Notes: generated by a model from the sequence alone, not told the origin. 64,000 bases of DNA from Gnetum montanum (GCA_015680685.1 MNCI01003573.1:803107-867106), one strand, 5' to 3'; shown: positions 10,762 to 23,032, counted from the first letter of the stretch. Program-made: numbers and translations.

Positions 10762-12359
10762 CTTTTCACTCATAATTAATTCTTATTATTAGGGTAGGAA
10801 TCCACATATAACTTTGTTAGGAAGGCACTTCCTAGGATTAACTGGGCTAAACATCTCCTTATAATTTTTGCTTCATTTGTTGCAAGAATGTCTTACAATC
10901 TCAAGGTCTTTACCTTTCCTAAGTTTTAAGGATCTGAGATGCATTTCTTGTAGCAAACTCATTCCCTAACTTGCTCTTGCATCAACTTCCATGTTGGTTA
11001 TACCCTATTATCCTATCCATAAAAATTGGTTATCCTCCTGCTTATCCTCCTCCTTAATTAATCTATGGTATGTCCCATGCCTAGAGTAATTAGTAAAAGA
11101 ATTATTAATAAAATAAAGACTTGGATTGCTAGGAGAATATACCAAGAGTAAAAGTCTCATGGTTTGCATATAATATCATCTATGTATAGGGTATAGGTAA
11201 ACTATGGGTGTCCAATCATTAGGATCCATAATGTGAGAGCATAGTAGGGATCTCAACCACTAATGCCTATGGAAGGTAGAATGGGAGACAAATGAAAGAT
11301 AGAGTTTTAGTACTAATAAACATAATAGATGGTAGCCAAATAAAAAGTGGGAGGAATATGGCCAAAAATATAGAAAGAGTTATCAAACAATGTTTTTGAA
11401 GAGAAAAAGTTAGAGTAGATAAGAAATTAAATACACAAAGTAATATAATTGATAGAAAATGAAGGTAGATATTAAAATACATACATGGATAAGTCAATCC
11501 ACCTTGTGCAATGTCATATCCTAGTGTAAAAATAATGGCATAGAAAGAGGTATTTGGAGTCAGTGTTGCATCACCCATATACACTGGGCTTATGGAAGGA
11601 GGTTCTTGATGGAGGCATTAGTTCGTGAGCTTGTAGCATCATTCAAATCATAAGGTTGTTATGGGAGTGTGATCCTACTCTTGATTGAAGGATCTTACGT
11701 GGATAGCTTTAGATATGGATAATAGCTCTTTTTTCTTGTTATTATCCTTTGTTTTTTCTAACTAAATTGAAAGCATATAACAAGACCTTTAATCATGAGG
11801 TTCCTGTGGAAGCCCAATTTATTTGTGGTGTTGGTTAATGGGTTGCTCACTTGGCAGTGATTATGTTTCACATGTTTAGATCACCTTTACTGATAGTCCC
11901 AATATGACACACACATTCCATCTTATTAACTTGTCCAAGTAAGTAATTAGTAAAACCATCCATTAATAATCATGAATCGAACTTAGTTATTGTTCCTAGG
12001 ACTTATGCAACTTTGAAACTTAAACAATATTATGGAAAAGAAAAACAAAAAAATTTTATTGTACATAATTAAGTTATTTATTAATCTAAGGCTCATCCTT
12101 AGTTGGATTTTGGATTCAAACTGACCTATCTCAAGGTAGGGGGAGTTGTCCTTCTTCCTTGCATTCTAGACATGATGCAGATGAATTCTTTAGAGTCCCA
12201 ACTAATAATAGAGATTCCTATTATCGTTTATAATTTTCAAGGAAAAAGTTGTAGACTAGTATGTGTAGATTATTATAATATGGAATAAGGAATTTTCTTG
12301 ATGTTGCTTCTCATAGCCTAAACATTAGATTGAGACATTTCATTTCCTAAGTTATTTGT
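10762..12359. other. Spacer between D and C, no gene recognised
   Basis: This AT-rich sequence lies between the right target duplication of D and the integrase end of C. By position it should hold the 3' region, and perhaps the 3' LTR, of element C, but I could not match it convincingly to sequence beside the C primer site. A hydrophobic minus-strand frame at 11267-11584 has no recognisable motif. Confidence 0.4.
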
Positions 12360-13650
12360 AGGGTAAGTTGGATCAGTTAATTCTACTAACTCATCCTCTT
12401 CTGATTCATATTTGGTATTGATGATATTGCTTAAGTCTTTGTCCATTTACTAAAAATTGATTAGATAAGTCTTTGATAGGTGAAATTAGGACACTTCCAT
12501 TATCATGGGGTTGTAATATAAGGTAAGGGCCTTCCCACTGATCTATTAGCTTTCCTAGAAATTTATATAGTCTCATGTTGTATAATAGGACTTTATCACT
12601 TATTAAGAAATATTTCTTAAAAACATTTTTATCATGCATATTCTTCATTTTTTTTAATTATTCTTTGCTTGTCAAGTACATGCAAATGTATTTCATCAAG
12701 TTCATGTATTTGAATCATTCTAAAGTCTTGGTTTGTCTCATCATCAAAATTTCATTATTATGCTAATTGTAAAGATTGGTATTTTATTTTTACTAGCAAA
12801 AAACATTATTTTTCATAAACCAATTAATAAGGTGAATACCCTAGATTTGGTTTATTTGTAATCCTATAAGTTCAAGGTGCATCTCATAATTTTTTTACCA
12901 ATCTTTCTTCTTAGTGGATATGGTTTTTATTAGAATCTTTTAAATGATTTTATTTGAATTTTTCATTTAACCATTTTTTTGAGGATGATAGAGAGTATCC
13001 ATCTTATGTTGGATTCCACAAGACTTAAGGAATTTCTCTATTATTCTATTTACAAAATGAGTTCCTTGATCACTAATGATTGCTTGTGGGGTTTCAAATC
13101 ATGTCAGAATATGTTCCCATAGAAAAACTACAACTACTTCAACATTATTTGTTGGGGTGGTTACATAGTCTAAGAATATATTAACATCTATTAGATGGAT
13201 GAAATGGTCCTAAGAATTCTATACCCTATACATCAAAAGGTTCTATTATTAATATTGGCATAAGTTGCATCTCTTGTCTTTTTATTATTGCCCCAATTCT
13301 TTGACATTTATCACATTCTTGGACATATTTTTGAGCATCTCTAAATAAAGTAGGCTAATAAAATACACTTTGCAAAATTTTCATTGTGGTTCTTCAACTA
13401 TCAAAGTGTCCACCTCCAAGGTCATCATGATAAATGTGTAAGATTTCTTGTTTCTCATCCTTTGCTACACATCTTCTTGCTGTATTGACCTTACAGATTC
13501 TATAGCGGTATGGTTTATTCCAAATGTATTTGGAGATGTTTCTTAGAAAATATTTCCTTTCCTCTTTACTCCATTGAGTTGGTGTTTTCATAGTGGCAAG
13601 GTAATTTTCTAAATTAATAAACCAAGGGGTTTTCTTTACCAAAAATAGTT
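12360..13650 (-). pseudogene. Integrase domain of element C
   Basis: Minus-strand translation begins with PWFINLENYLAT, SKYIWNKPYRYRIC and EILHIYHDDLGGGHF (13394-13642), the Athila-type link into the zinc-binding part. The core has AIISDQGTHF (the second acidic residue is kept). The first acidic site reads GIEFLGPF rather than the usual GIDF, and the glutamate site reads KNSNK instead of an E-containing motif, so the active site is lost. The end (12406-12648) has LIDQWEGPYLI and FLVNGQRLKQY. It is a heavily decayed pseudogene and the last pol domain of element C. Confidence 0.8.
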
Positions 13651-13799
13651 GTCAAAAAATTTATCGTTAAATACTTCATTTGTCCTATTTTCATCCATGG
13701 TTTCTTAATCTAGAAATATTTTCTACCACTGCATTTTCCTACCCATTTTTGCTAGAACATTAACTTCAAATTCTTGAAGTAATAGGCCCCATCTCATTA

Positions 13800-14190
13800 T
13801 CCTAGCATTTTCTAATTTTTTGCTAGAAATTTAATGGTGAAATAATAAGTGTAAACTCTAGTTTAATATCCAATTAAATAATTCCTAAATTTATTCAAAG
13901 CATACACAATGGCTAAGAGTTATTTTTCTATAGTTGTATAGTTTACTTGGGCTTGATCTAAACTTTGAGAAACATAATAAATTACTCTTGGTTTATTATC
14001 TATGTATTGTTCCAAGACTGCCTCCATAGCTATGTCACTAGCATCACACATCAAATCGAATGGAAAATCCCAATTAGGGGCATTAAGTATAGGGATGGTA
14101 GTGACTCTTTTCTTGAGTTTGATGAATGCTTCTTGGAAGGCATTAGTCCATGTAAAAGAGATATTCTTTTCTAAGAGCATATAAAGTGGC
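13800..14190 (-). pseudogene. RNase H domain of element C
   Basis: The minus strand carries FTWTNAFQEAFIKLKKRVTT, APNWDFPFDLMCDASDIAM, a VIYYVSQSLDQAQVNYTT block and IEK, the canonical connection and RNase H start of Athila-group pol. The first catalytic aspartate (CDAS) is present. Downstream the frame degrades with stops. Confidence 0.8.
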
Positions 14191-15130
14191 TTAGCTATTT
14201 TGGAAAAATATTTAAGAAATTGTCTATAGTATCTAGCATGGCCTAAAAAGGATCAAAGAGTCTTTAAGTTCATTGGAGCTAGAAGCATGGAAATTACTTT
14301 TACTTATTTCTCATCCATTCTTATCCCTTCCTTAGAGATAATGTGTCCTAAAGCTACACTACTTGTGACCATTAAATGACACTTTTCACAACTTCATTTT
14401 AAATTTTTATCAATGCATCTATCTAAGCTATATTCCAAATATTTTAATGTTTGTTAGTAAATATCTCCATATACTGAAAAATCATCCATAAATAGTTCTA
14501 CATATTCCTCTACCATATTGAAAAACATTGATATCATAGCCCTCTAGAAGGTAGTGGATGTGTTACAAAGACTAAAAGGCATCTAATGGTAAGCAAAATT
14601 TTCATATGAACATGTGAAGGTTTTTTTATGTTGATCTTTTGGTGCAATGGCTACTTGATTGTAACCACTAAACCCATCCAAGAAAAATAGTACTCATGCC
14701 CTTCCAATCATTCTAAAATTTGGTCTATGTATGGTGAAATGATGTTTCTTTGTGTTTTGCTTAAGTTTTTGATAGTCTACACAAACTTGCCATTTTCCTC
14801 CCTTTTTAGTACTACACTAATAGGGATTACCCATTTGCTATCAACTATTGGATAAATAACCCCTTCCTTCCAAAGCTTATAACTTTCATCTTTAACAATT
14901 TTCTTTAAAGCTAGATTGATTCTTCTAGGGTGAATTTGAACTAGTTTAATGTTGTCTTCAAGATAGATATGATGTTAGCATATGTTGAGTGAGATGCCTT
15001 GATGGAGGTCCTCATAGCCCCATGCAAATGCCTTAAGACTTTCTTTTTAAAACTTGTAATAACTTTCTTTCTTGCTCACTAGAAAGTTGAAAATTTATTA
15101 TTAAGGGTTAATTTTTGTCAAGGAAAATAT
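14190..15130 (-). pseudogene. Reverse transcriptase domain of element C
   Basis: Minus-strand pieces in order are SLKAFAWGYEDL, GVIYPIVDSKWVIP, a degraded centre, then NMVEEYVELFMDDFSVYGD (about 14465-14520) with the intact catalytic FMDD box. This is Athila-group RT. Many stops and frameshifts are present. The reading continues upstream to 15399, where element A interrupts it, and resumes in protease at 33116. Confidence 0.82.
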
Positions 15131-15589
15131 ATCTCAGATTACTAGGTAATTCTTGATGTTCTAAGGAGTCATTATTTGGTGGATGAATCATTTCTTCTGT
15201 ACTCCTTGATTCGAAATTCAAAATCTAATTAAGAAGATCTTATTATTCCTTTGTGGAGAGATCTAAGAGTCCTACTTTAAAATTGTTTAACACCAATGTT
15301 TCCCTATCTTGTGCCACTAATGATGTGAGTATTATATAGAGCATCCTTTCTTCTTTAACATTTTGGTTCAATTGCTCTTCTTTGGCCTTGTCATATATAT
15401 TAAGTGAAACACCATAAAAATTTCAAGGCCTCGATGGTTTGGCAAAATCTAGTGATTCAGGCAAGGAGTCATGATAAAATGCAGCACAGTACAAATAAAC
15501 TTCAGAAGATAGAACAAAACAATGAGTGTACGATGACAAGCCTTTGACTTTGTGAGTTTTCTATGTTTCAAAAATCTTAACTTTTAACA

Positions 15590-16060
15590 AATCATGTTGT
15601 GTTATGCAACATAGTGTAATGTCATGTTACGCAGCGTAATGTCAAAGGTAGTCCACCGCAACATCAAAGATGGCAAACATCCAAAACTTCGATGACCCAG
15701 TAAAAATTTCAAGGTTTAGGCAACAATCTGCAACATGCCACACATTTCAATAGGTTTTCTTTCTTGGTTAAGGGGGCCTATTACGCTGTGTTACACAGTG
15801 TGGCATAATAAACCCTGGAAGGATTGATCAGAAATAGAGGAAGCACGACGACAACACTTCCATTTTTCGCAAGTTCGCTATTTTACGCTAAATTACACTA
15901 TGAGGCATAATCTAGCATGATGCAGCATAATCTAGCATGGTGCAGCGTAATACACTCTCTAGCGTATTGCAGTGTAATCAAAGAACAGCCTATCACCAAA
16001 GCCCAAACAAGAGTGGTTTACGATGCACTACGCAGTATGGCGCCGTAAGCTTCAGCAACA
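15590..16060. repeat. TTACGC/GCGTAA dyad cluster in U3 of A
   Basis: Short inverted words such as TTACGCAGCGTAA and many decayed forms (TTACAC, GCATAA, GTGTAA) are scattered through U3 before the TATA box. The same cluster is in the 3' LTR (about 31845-32300) and in B. They may be regulatory sites, eroded at CpG. Confidence 0.55.
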
Positions 16061-16137
16061 AACACATCAGGTCAACGGCACTATGCAGGTTCAGGACACA
16101 CGTCATCTAAACCACGTTTTTCTCTTGACCCTAATCT

Positions 16138-16145
16138 TATAAATA
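16138..16145 (+). promoter_or_regulatory. TATA box, A 5' LTR
   Basis: TATAAATA is followed by ACTC and is conserved in all four Tat-like LTRs of the window (16138, 32395, 38626 and 54428), so it is the likely core promoter of the element. Confidence 0.8.
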
Positions 16146-16858
16146 CTCTAGTCAACAAAGATCAAGTGTGGGGAAAAAATTTCTCCTAAGATTAATAGAT
16201 TTTCTTTGTGCGTGATTTTGGTTCTTTTTTTTTTCATTGGCAATGTTTGACAACTTTTAGCAAGGATTGACAAGAGAACAAAGAGGATTAGTAATCGCAA
16301 GAGTATCGAAGACAATTGGCAAGAACCTTTGGTCAGAAATAGCTGGTTGATGGACATTCTACTTTGAGACCAACCTCCTTGTACCCAGATCCGCCAGAAC
16401 AAGGTAGATCGACCTTTGCTTGCTTTATCTTTGAACAACCTTCTCGTTGTTGACGTGTACTTCACTTAAATTGAAGTCTTCTTGTAATCATTGTATCTAA
16501 TATATTTGGTTCGTGAGTTGAATCCCAGATCTTGGGATTGCCTACGTTTTAAATCTGATCTCTTGTCATTTATTTACACGAATCTTGCAAATCACTTTAA
16601 ATCGATTGCATTTTTTTTGATTATCTTCGAAGTTAACAATATTATATCTTCTCATAAAGAACCATCATTTTTTCATCTAAATATCACAAAATGTTTACTA
16701 ATCAAGTAAGTCCCTGCCTGATCGACAAGATCATTCAGGGCACCTGGGATTCGTTTTCTCTCCAGCACGGTCCTCGCACGGATCCGGGGTTAGAATTGTG
16801 TACATGGACTTTCGTTCGGTATTTCCAGCAATCGACGTTTTCTGTCGTTATAGTTTTC

Positions 16859-16876
16859 TGGTGCTAGAAGGAGGGT
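16859..16876 (+). other. Primer binding site of element A
   Basis: Six bases after the LTR (GTTTTC) comes TGGTGCTAGAAGGAGGGT, and element B has TGGCACTAGAAGGAGGGC at the same spacing. TGG opening a conserved stretch just after the LTR is a tRNA primer site. In B, the reverse complement past the site can form a GGAGG/CCTCC T-stem. I could not assign the tRNA. Confidence 0.65.
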
Positions 16877-17112
16877 CACTTTCATATCCAATCTGCATTT
16901 TATAGGTATTCTTGTAAGCTATCTATACCCATCATCAATTGACGAAAACGTAATACCTCCAAGGTTGTTTACGGGATTGTGTGATGCAGATTGGTTGCTT
17001 CGACGATTCCTTTGGAATCCTACAACATAGAAAGCCCCAATTATTATCTTATTTTGCCTTTTGCCCTTGTGATCATTATCCTCATCATCATTATTTCTGA
17101 ACCACATAGAAA
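16877..17112 (+). other. 5' leader of element A
   Basis: This is untranslated sequence between the primer site and the gag start. It aligns with 39369-39613 of element B, and no separate frame is conserved. Confidence 0.55.
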
Positions 17113-19460
17113 ATGGTTACATCAACCACAACTATTGACACTGCCAACCTAGAGAACCCTTGGACCATGCAAGTTACACCTCCTGTGGTCAAGCCGCGAA
17201 CTAGTCCAATGCCACCACGCTGCTCTCTCAGGCTGCAAAAAAAGGAGCCTGAGGAACATGCTTAGCATAGGGAACACTACAATTTCCTCTGTGCTAAGCT
17301 AGCAGCAAACCTACCCATGTATCCATAAGAATTTGAGGAAAAACGAGAGTACGAGTTCATGTACTACAACGGGAAGGAATTTATTCCTTCACCTAACACC
17401 ACTCTGCCCCTGACAGACCAAAAAAAGTGGATCCTAGATCAAATGCTAATGGCAAAGACATCGCCAAAATAACTAGAGGTGTTGTTTTGTGATGAAACAC
17501 TTTATGATAGGCAAGACGATCTAGAATCTCACTCTGAAGAAGGTAGTCATGTTGATTTCACCATGGCCCCTCCCTCCACAAAGTCCCGCATAAATCCATT
17601 GTTTATGATTACCATGCCCCTAACATTCTCCAATACCAATCAAGTCCCGCATTCACCACACCTACATTTTCTCTCTTTGAGTATCTTCTCGGGAGACGGT
17701 TCCTCATAAATCATTCCCTAGCAGGTGCAATTACCTAATCCACCTCATTGTACACTTACGCCTATGTCACTGCATGTGCACGCGATACCTATGTTACAAT
17801 TACCTACAACACCCACCTTCATCTCGACCCACAAAACAGAGCCTACCACTACAGCATGGTGGATTCCAAACATGCTGCTCGTTGCGCATCCTACGCAAAT
17901 GCCCCATCATTCCCATCATCAAAGCCAAGTCCCGCAAGTGCTAAACCTAGTTGTAGGATCGTTGTCTATGGCCCCGGTTATGCAAACAGCGTATCCAATA
18001 GCACAACCAATAGTGGTTGCCCCATCCGCACCTACTATCAGATGGTGGATGCCACAAGTGGCATTGCCTGCAAGGACCATCCCATTAGCACCGACCATCG
18101 ACCAAGCTGCCGCCTCCATTGCGCCACCCAATGTGGCCCTTCCTGCTGTTCCACAAATGACCTCATCCTCTACGGGTCTAGACCAAGCATTCCAGCTCAT
18201 TCAGACCCTCACAGAAGAGGTCAAGCATCTCAAGGCTACTGGTTCTAACATGGTACAAGTCATGGATTTCTACCATAATGATCCTATTAGTCTAGCAGTC
18301 CCTATCTTGTCCTTGCCACCTGGGATGCCCCTTCCCCATTTCACAAAATACAATGGGGAAGGTGATCCCAATGCCCACCTCGTCACTTTTAGGTCAAAGT
18401 CCTTATTACTGCAATAATGGCCACATACTAGAATCTATGTCTTTGCTATGTCCTTAATGGATAAAGCTCTGGACTAGTATCGAGCACTTCCACGTGCTTC
18501 CATTTCAACTCTAGAAGAGCTGCTAACCCAGTTTGTGACTCGTTTTAAGTATAAGCTAAAGCTAGAAGTCATGCTAGACTAGCTCATGGGAGTCAAGAAA
18601 GACCCATTCGAGTCGGTCCAAAAGTTCATACAGCGTTGGAGTGCTACCTTGAATGAAATCCACGAACCCATCGCGGAAGCCCATTTACTGGAAATCTTCA
18701 AGGGAGCGGTCAACGACTTCATCAAGTCTAGGCTGTATTACCTCATTCCCCGTTCCCTTAGCCAAGCCTTTGCTCAGACTAAGAGCATCCAAGATGCAGT
18801 GGAGGCTAGTAAAGATCTGACGTATGTAGTCTACAAAAATGCCCACAACAAGGGTAAGGATAAAAGCAAAGCCACGACAACGACAGTAGTGACAATTTCT
18901 GAAGGGGCCAAGAAGAAGAAGAATAAAAAGAAAACAACTATAGAGTCTGCCGAGCTAGCAACTAGCTCAAATGGCATCAATCAAGAAGCTCCTTCAGCCC
19001 CCAAAGCACCTCCACAACCGAGGCCAAATTTGAGCGTAAGGACCGTTCAAATTACACAACCCTACCGGTGAAGCCTTCAGAACTTCTAAAACAATTATTG
19101 GGAACTGGCCATATCCAGCACAAGGTGGTGTCTGAGGAGGCTCTAAAATGTCATAAGTACCATTGAGAGTTACTCAAGAACCCCTCCTTGGCCCAACCTA
19201 ATGAACCGTTGGTTTCTAGGAACTTTAGGCTAGACCGATTCTGCGACTACCATCAATTGTGTGGTCATGACACGGATTACTACTGGGCATTGAAAGATGA
19301 CATTCAATGTATGATCGATCAAGGTGACCTGATCTTAGATAGCAGTAGTCCAGCTCACCTGGAAAACCAAGCCATGAATGTGTACCAACACTCATTAAAT
19401 GCAAATAACATAGGGTTCACAATTAACATGGTAGGAATAGAGGGCGATAATCAGGCATAG
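17113..19460 (+). pseudogene. Gag of element A
   Basis: The structural protein starts at 17113 (MVTSTT) by comparison with element B (MAASTT). Blocks in order are a basic N-terminus (RCSLRLQKKEP), a long Pro/Gln/Thr-rich linker, the conserved LPHFTKYNGEGDPNAHLVTF capsid start, LTQFVTRFKYKLKLE, FIQRWSATLNEI, IFKGAVNDFIKSRLYYL, a Lys-rich stretch (AKKKKNKKK) and a Cys/His segment FCDYHQLCGHDTDYYWALK like that of Tat-group Gag. In-frame stops include 17326-17328 and 18415-18417, both shared with element B. A one-base loss near 19027 shifts the frame. The 166-residue frame at 17748-18248 is only a shadow of this gene. Confidence 0.85.
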
Positions 19461-20028
19461 CTGAAGCAGCCTTTGGTGTTGTGAACGCATCCTCACTCGC
19501 CCTGAACAGTAGATCCATTAGCATCGACAAGTCATGCTCCAAGGCAACCTCTTATCCTCTGAGCCCCTTCTTAGACAACTTCTCGACAACCCGCTGTCGG
19601 TAAAGCTGCGGCCCAGCCCGCACCTATGCCTAAGACACCCTTTGTTATCAAGGTGCCAAAATCATCAACCGTCCCTCCTGTGCAAGGGCAAACCTCCAAG
19701 TCAATCTCCTGATCCCAACTTAATGGAAAAGGAGAAGGAGGTATGATAGTTGGTACGGCCAAGGACCATCTTACGCTGGGTTTACCAAGCCTAAACCCCT
19801 CGCTTCTGTACCCTTGGCCCCATTTTCTAAAAACAAAGGTACGCAAATGCAACCATCTTCTCCTAGCCAAAAGAAACACAGTTCCCAACCAAATGTCACT
19901 CCTCCCAAGAAATTCATCTCTTAGGGTGAATGAAAGAGGAAAAGGGTGACAGGAAGCCAGATCGTGGGCGGGATCTCTTCGATGCTTTTACGCAAGTCAA
20001 ATAGGCTCTAAAACAAAAAAATACAACA

Positions 20029-20790
20029 TTGAGCCTTTATGACTTACTCATGACATCACAGAAACATCGTGAGGCTATGGTTTGTATGCTAACATCCATA
20101 CTCGTGGACAAGAGCCTACCAACGGATGAAGAAGAAATTCATTCCATTATGCTTCCTCTCGCAGCTGAGAAGCTTGGCCCTTCCTTGTTGACCTTTCATG
20201 ACAAATCCATTAAGGATGACCCAGAAAAGGGTCAGGTGATAATGATGTCCATGTTCATCACCATCTAGGTTGGTCAACACCAAATTCAGAGAGTTCATGT
20301 AGATGATGGGGCGGCCACTAATGTCATCCCATATCCCATAGTGGATAAGCTAGGCCTGATTGATCAGATCAGTCCTACCACAACGTCGTGTCTAAAGTTG
20401 TTCAACGGGGCACAAGTGCAAGTCAAAGGGACGGTTCACATCAACTTTGTGGCAGGGAAGCATTTCCCCACAAACACAACATTTATTATCGTTGAAGAGA
20501 TGCCTGGCTTCAACTTGATCCTGGTGAGGTCTTGGTTGGCTCAACTGAGGGCAGTTTCATCACCTATCCATTAGGAGATCCATCTACCCTATGTAGGAGG
20601 AGAAGTGAGCATCCACGGTGAGGAAATAATCCCTTAGGCTGTTAACAACATAGAAATAGAACATGGGTTAGAAATCAAAATGCCTAAAGATCAGTCCCTT
20701 GTCCAAATACTCAAACAAGCTGAAACAGTGGCCGATGATAGCCTAACTTGGGCTGAACTACCATTCTAAGAGGAAGATTGTGACGTGAAG
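20029..20790 (+). pseudogene. Aspartic protease of element A
   Basis: The protease follows a linker (SLYDLLMTSQKHREAM). The active-site region reads VHVDDGAATNVIPYPIVDKL, with DDGAA at the catalytic position, then FNGAQVQVKG, FIIVEEMPGFNLILVRSWLA and IHLPYVGGEV. In relatives the flap-end motif is LILGRSWL, as in element B, so G-to-V is a local change. A stop (20266-20268) interrupts the frame. The domain is followed by a candidate splice donor and the minisatellite. Confidence 0.85.
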
Positions 20791-21184
20791 GAAAAGGGTC
20801 ATAAATCCCCTTTCCTTTATGCATCACCAAAAATAAAAGTGATCAGGAAGCAATTACAGACATAGAAAGTAAACCTTGTTATCTAACTGCCATGTGATTT
20901 ACGTGTACTTTTTCATCAGCTATCCTATTTTTGCTTTACAAACACTAATCACATTTATGCATATATCTTTATGATTCCACCAGATATTCTCATTTACGCT
21001 TATGCTTATTTTTTACACTTCCACCAGTTGTTTTTGTTACTCTTAACCTCTTAACTTTATCTAAAATTAATCATGTATGCCTTACGCTTGAATTACCCAT
21101 GGCCCGAAATGCCCTAAAACTAATTGTAGCCTTCCAGGGCTTAAAACTGGTGACTTAGTGTTATTTATTTTATTCTTTTGTACA

Positions 21185-21425
21185 TATAGCAAGGGCCCAA
21201 AATGGCCTTAAACTATTTGGGGCCTGAAATGACCTTAAATGATCTAGGGCCCGAAATGGCCTTAAACTATCCATGGCTTGAAATGGCCTTAAACTATCCA
21301 AGGCTCGAGATGGCCTTAAACTAGCCATGGCCCTCAATGGCCTTAAACTACCTATTTCAATCACAGTTTACGCTTGAACTAGTCAAAGGCCCGAAATGGC
21401 CTAAAACTAGCCATCTCATTTACGC
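21185..21425. repeat. 27-bp minisatellite, core ATGGCCTTAAACTA
   Basis: Nine or so degenerate units like GGCCCGAAATGGCCTTAAAC lie in tandem with a period near 27 bases. On the minus strand the array translates as a repeated nine-residue word (SLRPFRALD). Related arrays are in B (43490-43700) and F (60270-60420) at the same place after protease. It is a family trait and not a gene. Confidence 0.8.
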
Positions 21426-21669
21426 TTTGCACCTGAATTATCTAGTGGACTGCGTTGGCTTTAAACTAGTAACTTCATTTATGCTACATGCTTAAAATTA
21501 TCTACCATTTCTCATAGCACCAAAACCTATTCATTTACGCTTTGCATTAAAACGAAAATAGCAAAAGAACATTAAACTTAGACCAAATTTGCATTAAAAG
21601 TGTTAAAGAAAAATATTGTCTTTTGTTTCATCCCATCATAAAAAATGAACTGTGGCTAATATAGCCACA

Positions 21670-21927
21670 CTATGTGTCTCCTTTGTCCCCACTGTCGCCC
21701 ATATCGCTCAACTCCATCTCTACTCTGAGCAAATCGTCCTCATAGGGGCCACCCTATTTAGGTGGCATTTCTTCGTGAAAGTGGCCCTCCCTGCCAGGCT
21801 CTTTTGGATGAGGTTTTTTGCCATGGTGTTGATAATCACCATTACACTCTGTCCCCTGCAAACCCTCTTCGTGAGGACTGTCATCCACGTTATGTTGGTC
21901 CCACTGAGGAACCTCCTCAGGTCATTC
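21670..21927 (-). pseudogene. Antisense gene of A, exon 8 (acidic tail)
   Basis: Minus-strand exon preceded by the acceptor AATTGTAG and ending at TAG (21670-21672). It is 258 bases long (B: 255) and rich in Glu, Asp, His and Pro, with GPYEDD and a LSDMGDSG end matching B's LDDTGGNG. Two in-frame stops are present, so it is decayed. It joins exon 7 in phase 0 in both copies. Confidence 0.7.
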
Positions 21928-22007
21928 CTACAATTAGACATAACATGCATATTAACATCGCGATCAAAACTAGGTATGACGAAAAGCATAATAAAAAAAC
22001 AACTCAC

Positions 22008-22819
22008 TTGTGATGGTCCCGCATTAGTAGCAAACGGGATTTTTTCTAAGCTAATCCACAGATGTTGCATAATTTTGTCCTCGGTAAGCTCAGACCAAAC
22101 CCTGTCTCCTAGATTAGCTTTGGCCTTGACCTTCCCTTTCTCCATAGGAGTCCATAAGGGTGGTTCAGGGGAGAAGAAAGAGATGGTTGTCTCCCCCTAG
22201 GAAGAGTCATTTCCTTTTTTGGGGAGGCACTTACCATCACTTGCTCTTGGAACTTTTCAAATGCACTGGAAGCACCGATAACATCAAGGAATAGTCGAAG
22301 AGACAGAGCCTCGATGGCAGAGTCCCTATAATGTTGACGATAGGCAGCGTATTCCCACTTATAGACATATTTGTGGTCTTTCTGTGTCTACCCCCATTCT
22401 TGCACACTTGAGCTAAAGTCCTTCCAGTATTGATTTTTCTGAGCCAGGAGATCCATTTGCATCTGCTGCTCAACCAGTTCATGGCTGGTCTGGACACTGT
22501 TTCAGAAGACCATACAATAACGGGCATAGTCTACAATAGCCATTTGCCAGTCCTCTTTGCCCGTCCCCTAAGCTTGCAGGAATTCATTTCGCGACCTAAA
22601 ATCCCCCACTTCATCACCTAGAGCCACCCTTCTCTGACCTTTGTAGTCTCTTCCAAAGGTCTTGGTTTAGGCTTTGACATTCCCATAAGGAGCAAGTCAA
22701 GCATATAGCACATTTACGCATTTCTTCATAAATGCTACGTAGCACAACAGTCGCTTCCGATGAGGGTTCAGTGGCATCTATATCAATACGCTCTGATGGA
22801 TCCCATCTGAGTCGAGCTC
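22008..22819 (-). pseudogene. Antisense gene of A, exon 7 (coiled-coil-like)
   Basis: Minus-strand exon between acceptor GTTATTAG and donor CAA-GTGAGT. It begins GARLRWDPSERIDIDATEPS, then MRKCAICLTCSLWECQ and LNQDLWKRLQ, and continues with Glu/Gln-rich helical sequence (QMQMDLLAQKNQ-like). It ends with a WTPM-like segment and GPSQ. B has the same order in 821 bases (A: 812). Frameshifts occur in A after about 22620. The helical content suggests a coiled coil. I do not recognise the family of this part. Confidence 0.65.
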
Positions 22820-22903
22820 CTAATAACATAAAATGGAAGTTAGGCATAATTAGGTAACATAATACCACAATGGAACAACTTCTGTGTAATGATCATGGTG
22901 TAC

Positions 22904-23032
22904 CTGCTTCAGGATCAATTTGCTCCAAGTGATCGATCATATCTTGGACGAAGCCTTCCATAAAGGTGAATTTATCAGGAAATTCACCCCAGAATCAAGT
23001 CACCACTGCTGACAAGTATACATCCTGGTAAC
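22904..23032 (-). pseudogene. Antisense gene of A, exon 6
   Basis: This 129-base minus-strand exon lies between acceptor CATAATAG and donor GCAG-GTACAC. It encodes GYQDVYLSAVVT, a stop, and then EFPDKFTFMEGFVQDM and HLEQIDPEA. B keeps PDKFSFMEGIAKDML but has a shift upstream. Its incoming and outgoing phases match its neighbours. Confidence 0.6.

Larger units (their letters stand above)
12360..15404 (-). mobile_element. Element C, 3' half (Athila-like, split by element A)
   Basis: This is the RT-RNase H-IN half of an old Athila-like element on the minus strand. It ends at the left target duplication of element A (TTAAG, 15400-15404). Its protease and gag lie beyond A at 33111-36168 on the same strand and in the right order, so the two halves were one element before A inserted. 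No 3' LTR was identified. Confidence 0.8.
15405..16852 (+). repeat. 5' LTR of element A
   Basis: This 1448-base LTR pairs with 31662-33110. It starts TGAAACACC and ends CGTTATA, where the other copy ends CATTACA. It contains many TTACGC/GCGTAA dyads (about 15590-16060) upstream of a TATAAATA box at 16138-16145. Confidence 0.92.

Noticed and set aside
11267-11584. Hydrophobic 105-residue minus-strand frame
   Set aside because: Hydrophobicity comes from AT-rich codons; no motif, no conservation elsewhere in the window.
17748-18248. 166-residue plus-strand frame
   Set aside because: It is an alternative frame of the Pro-rich gag linker of A; the true frame aligns with B and F.
21170-21364. Minus-strand frame with SLRPFRALD repeats, or a CRISPR-like array
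   Set aside because: It is a 27-bp minisatellite with no spacers; periodic frames follow from the period being a multiple of three.
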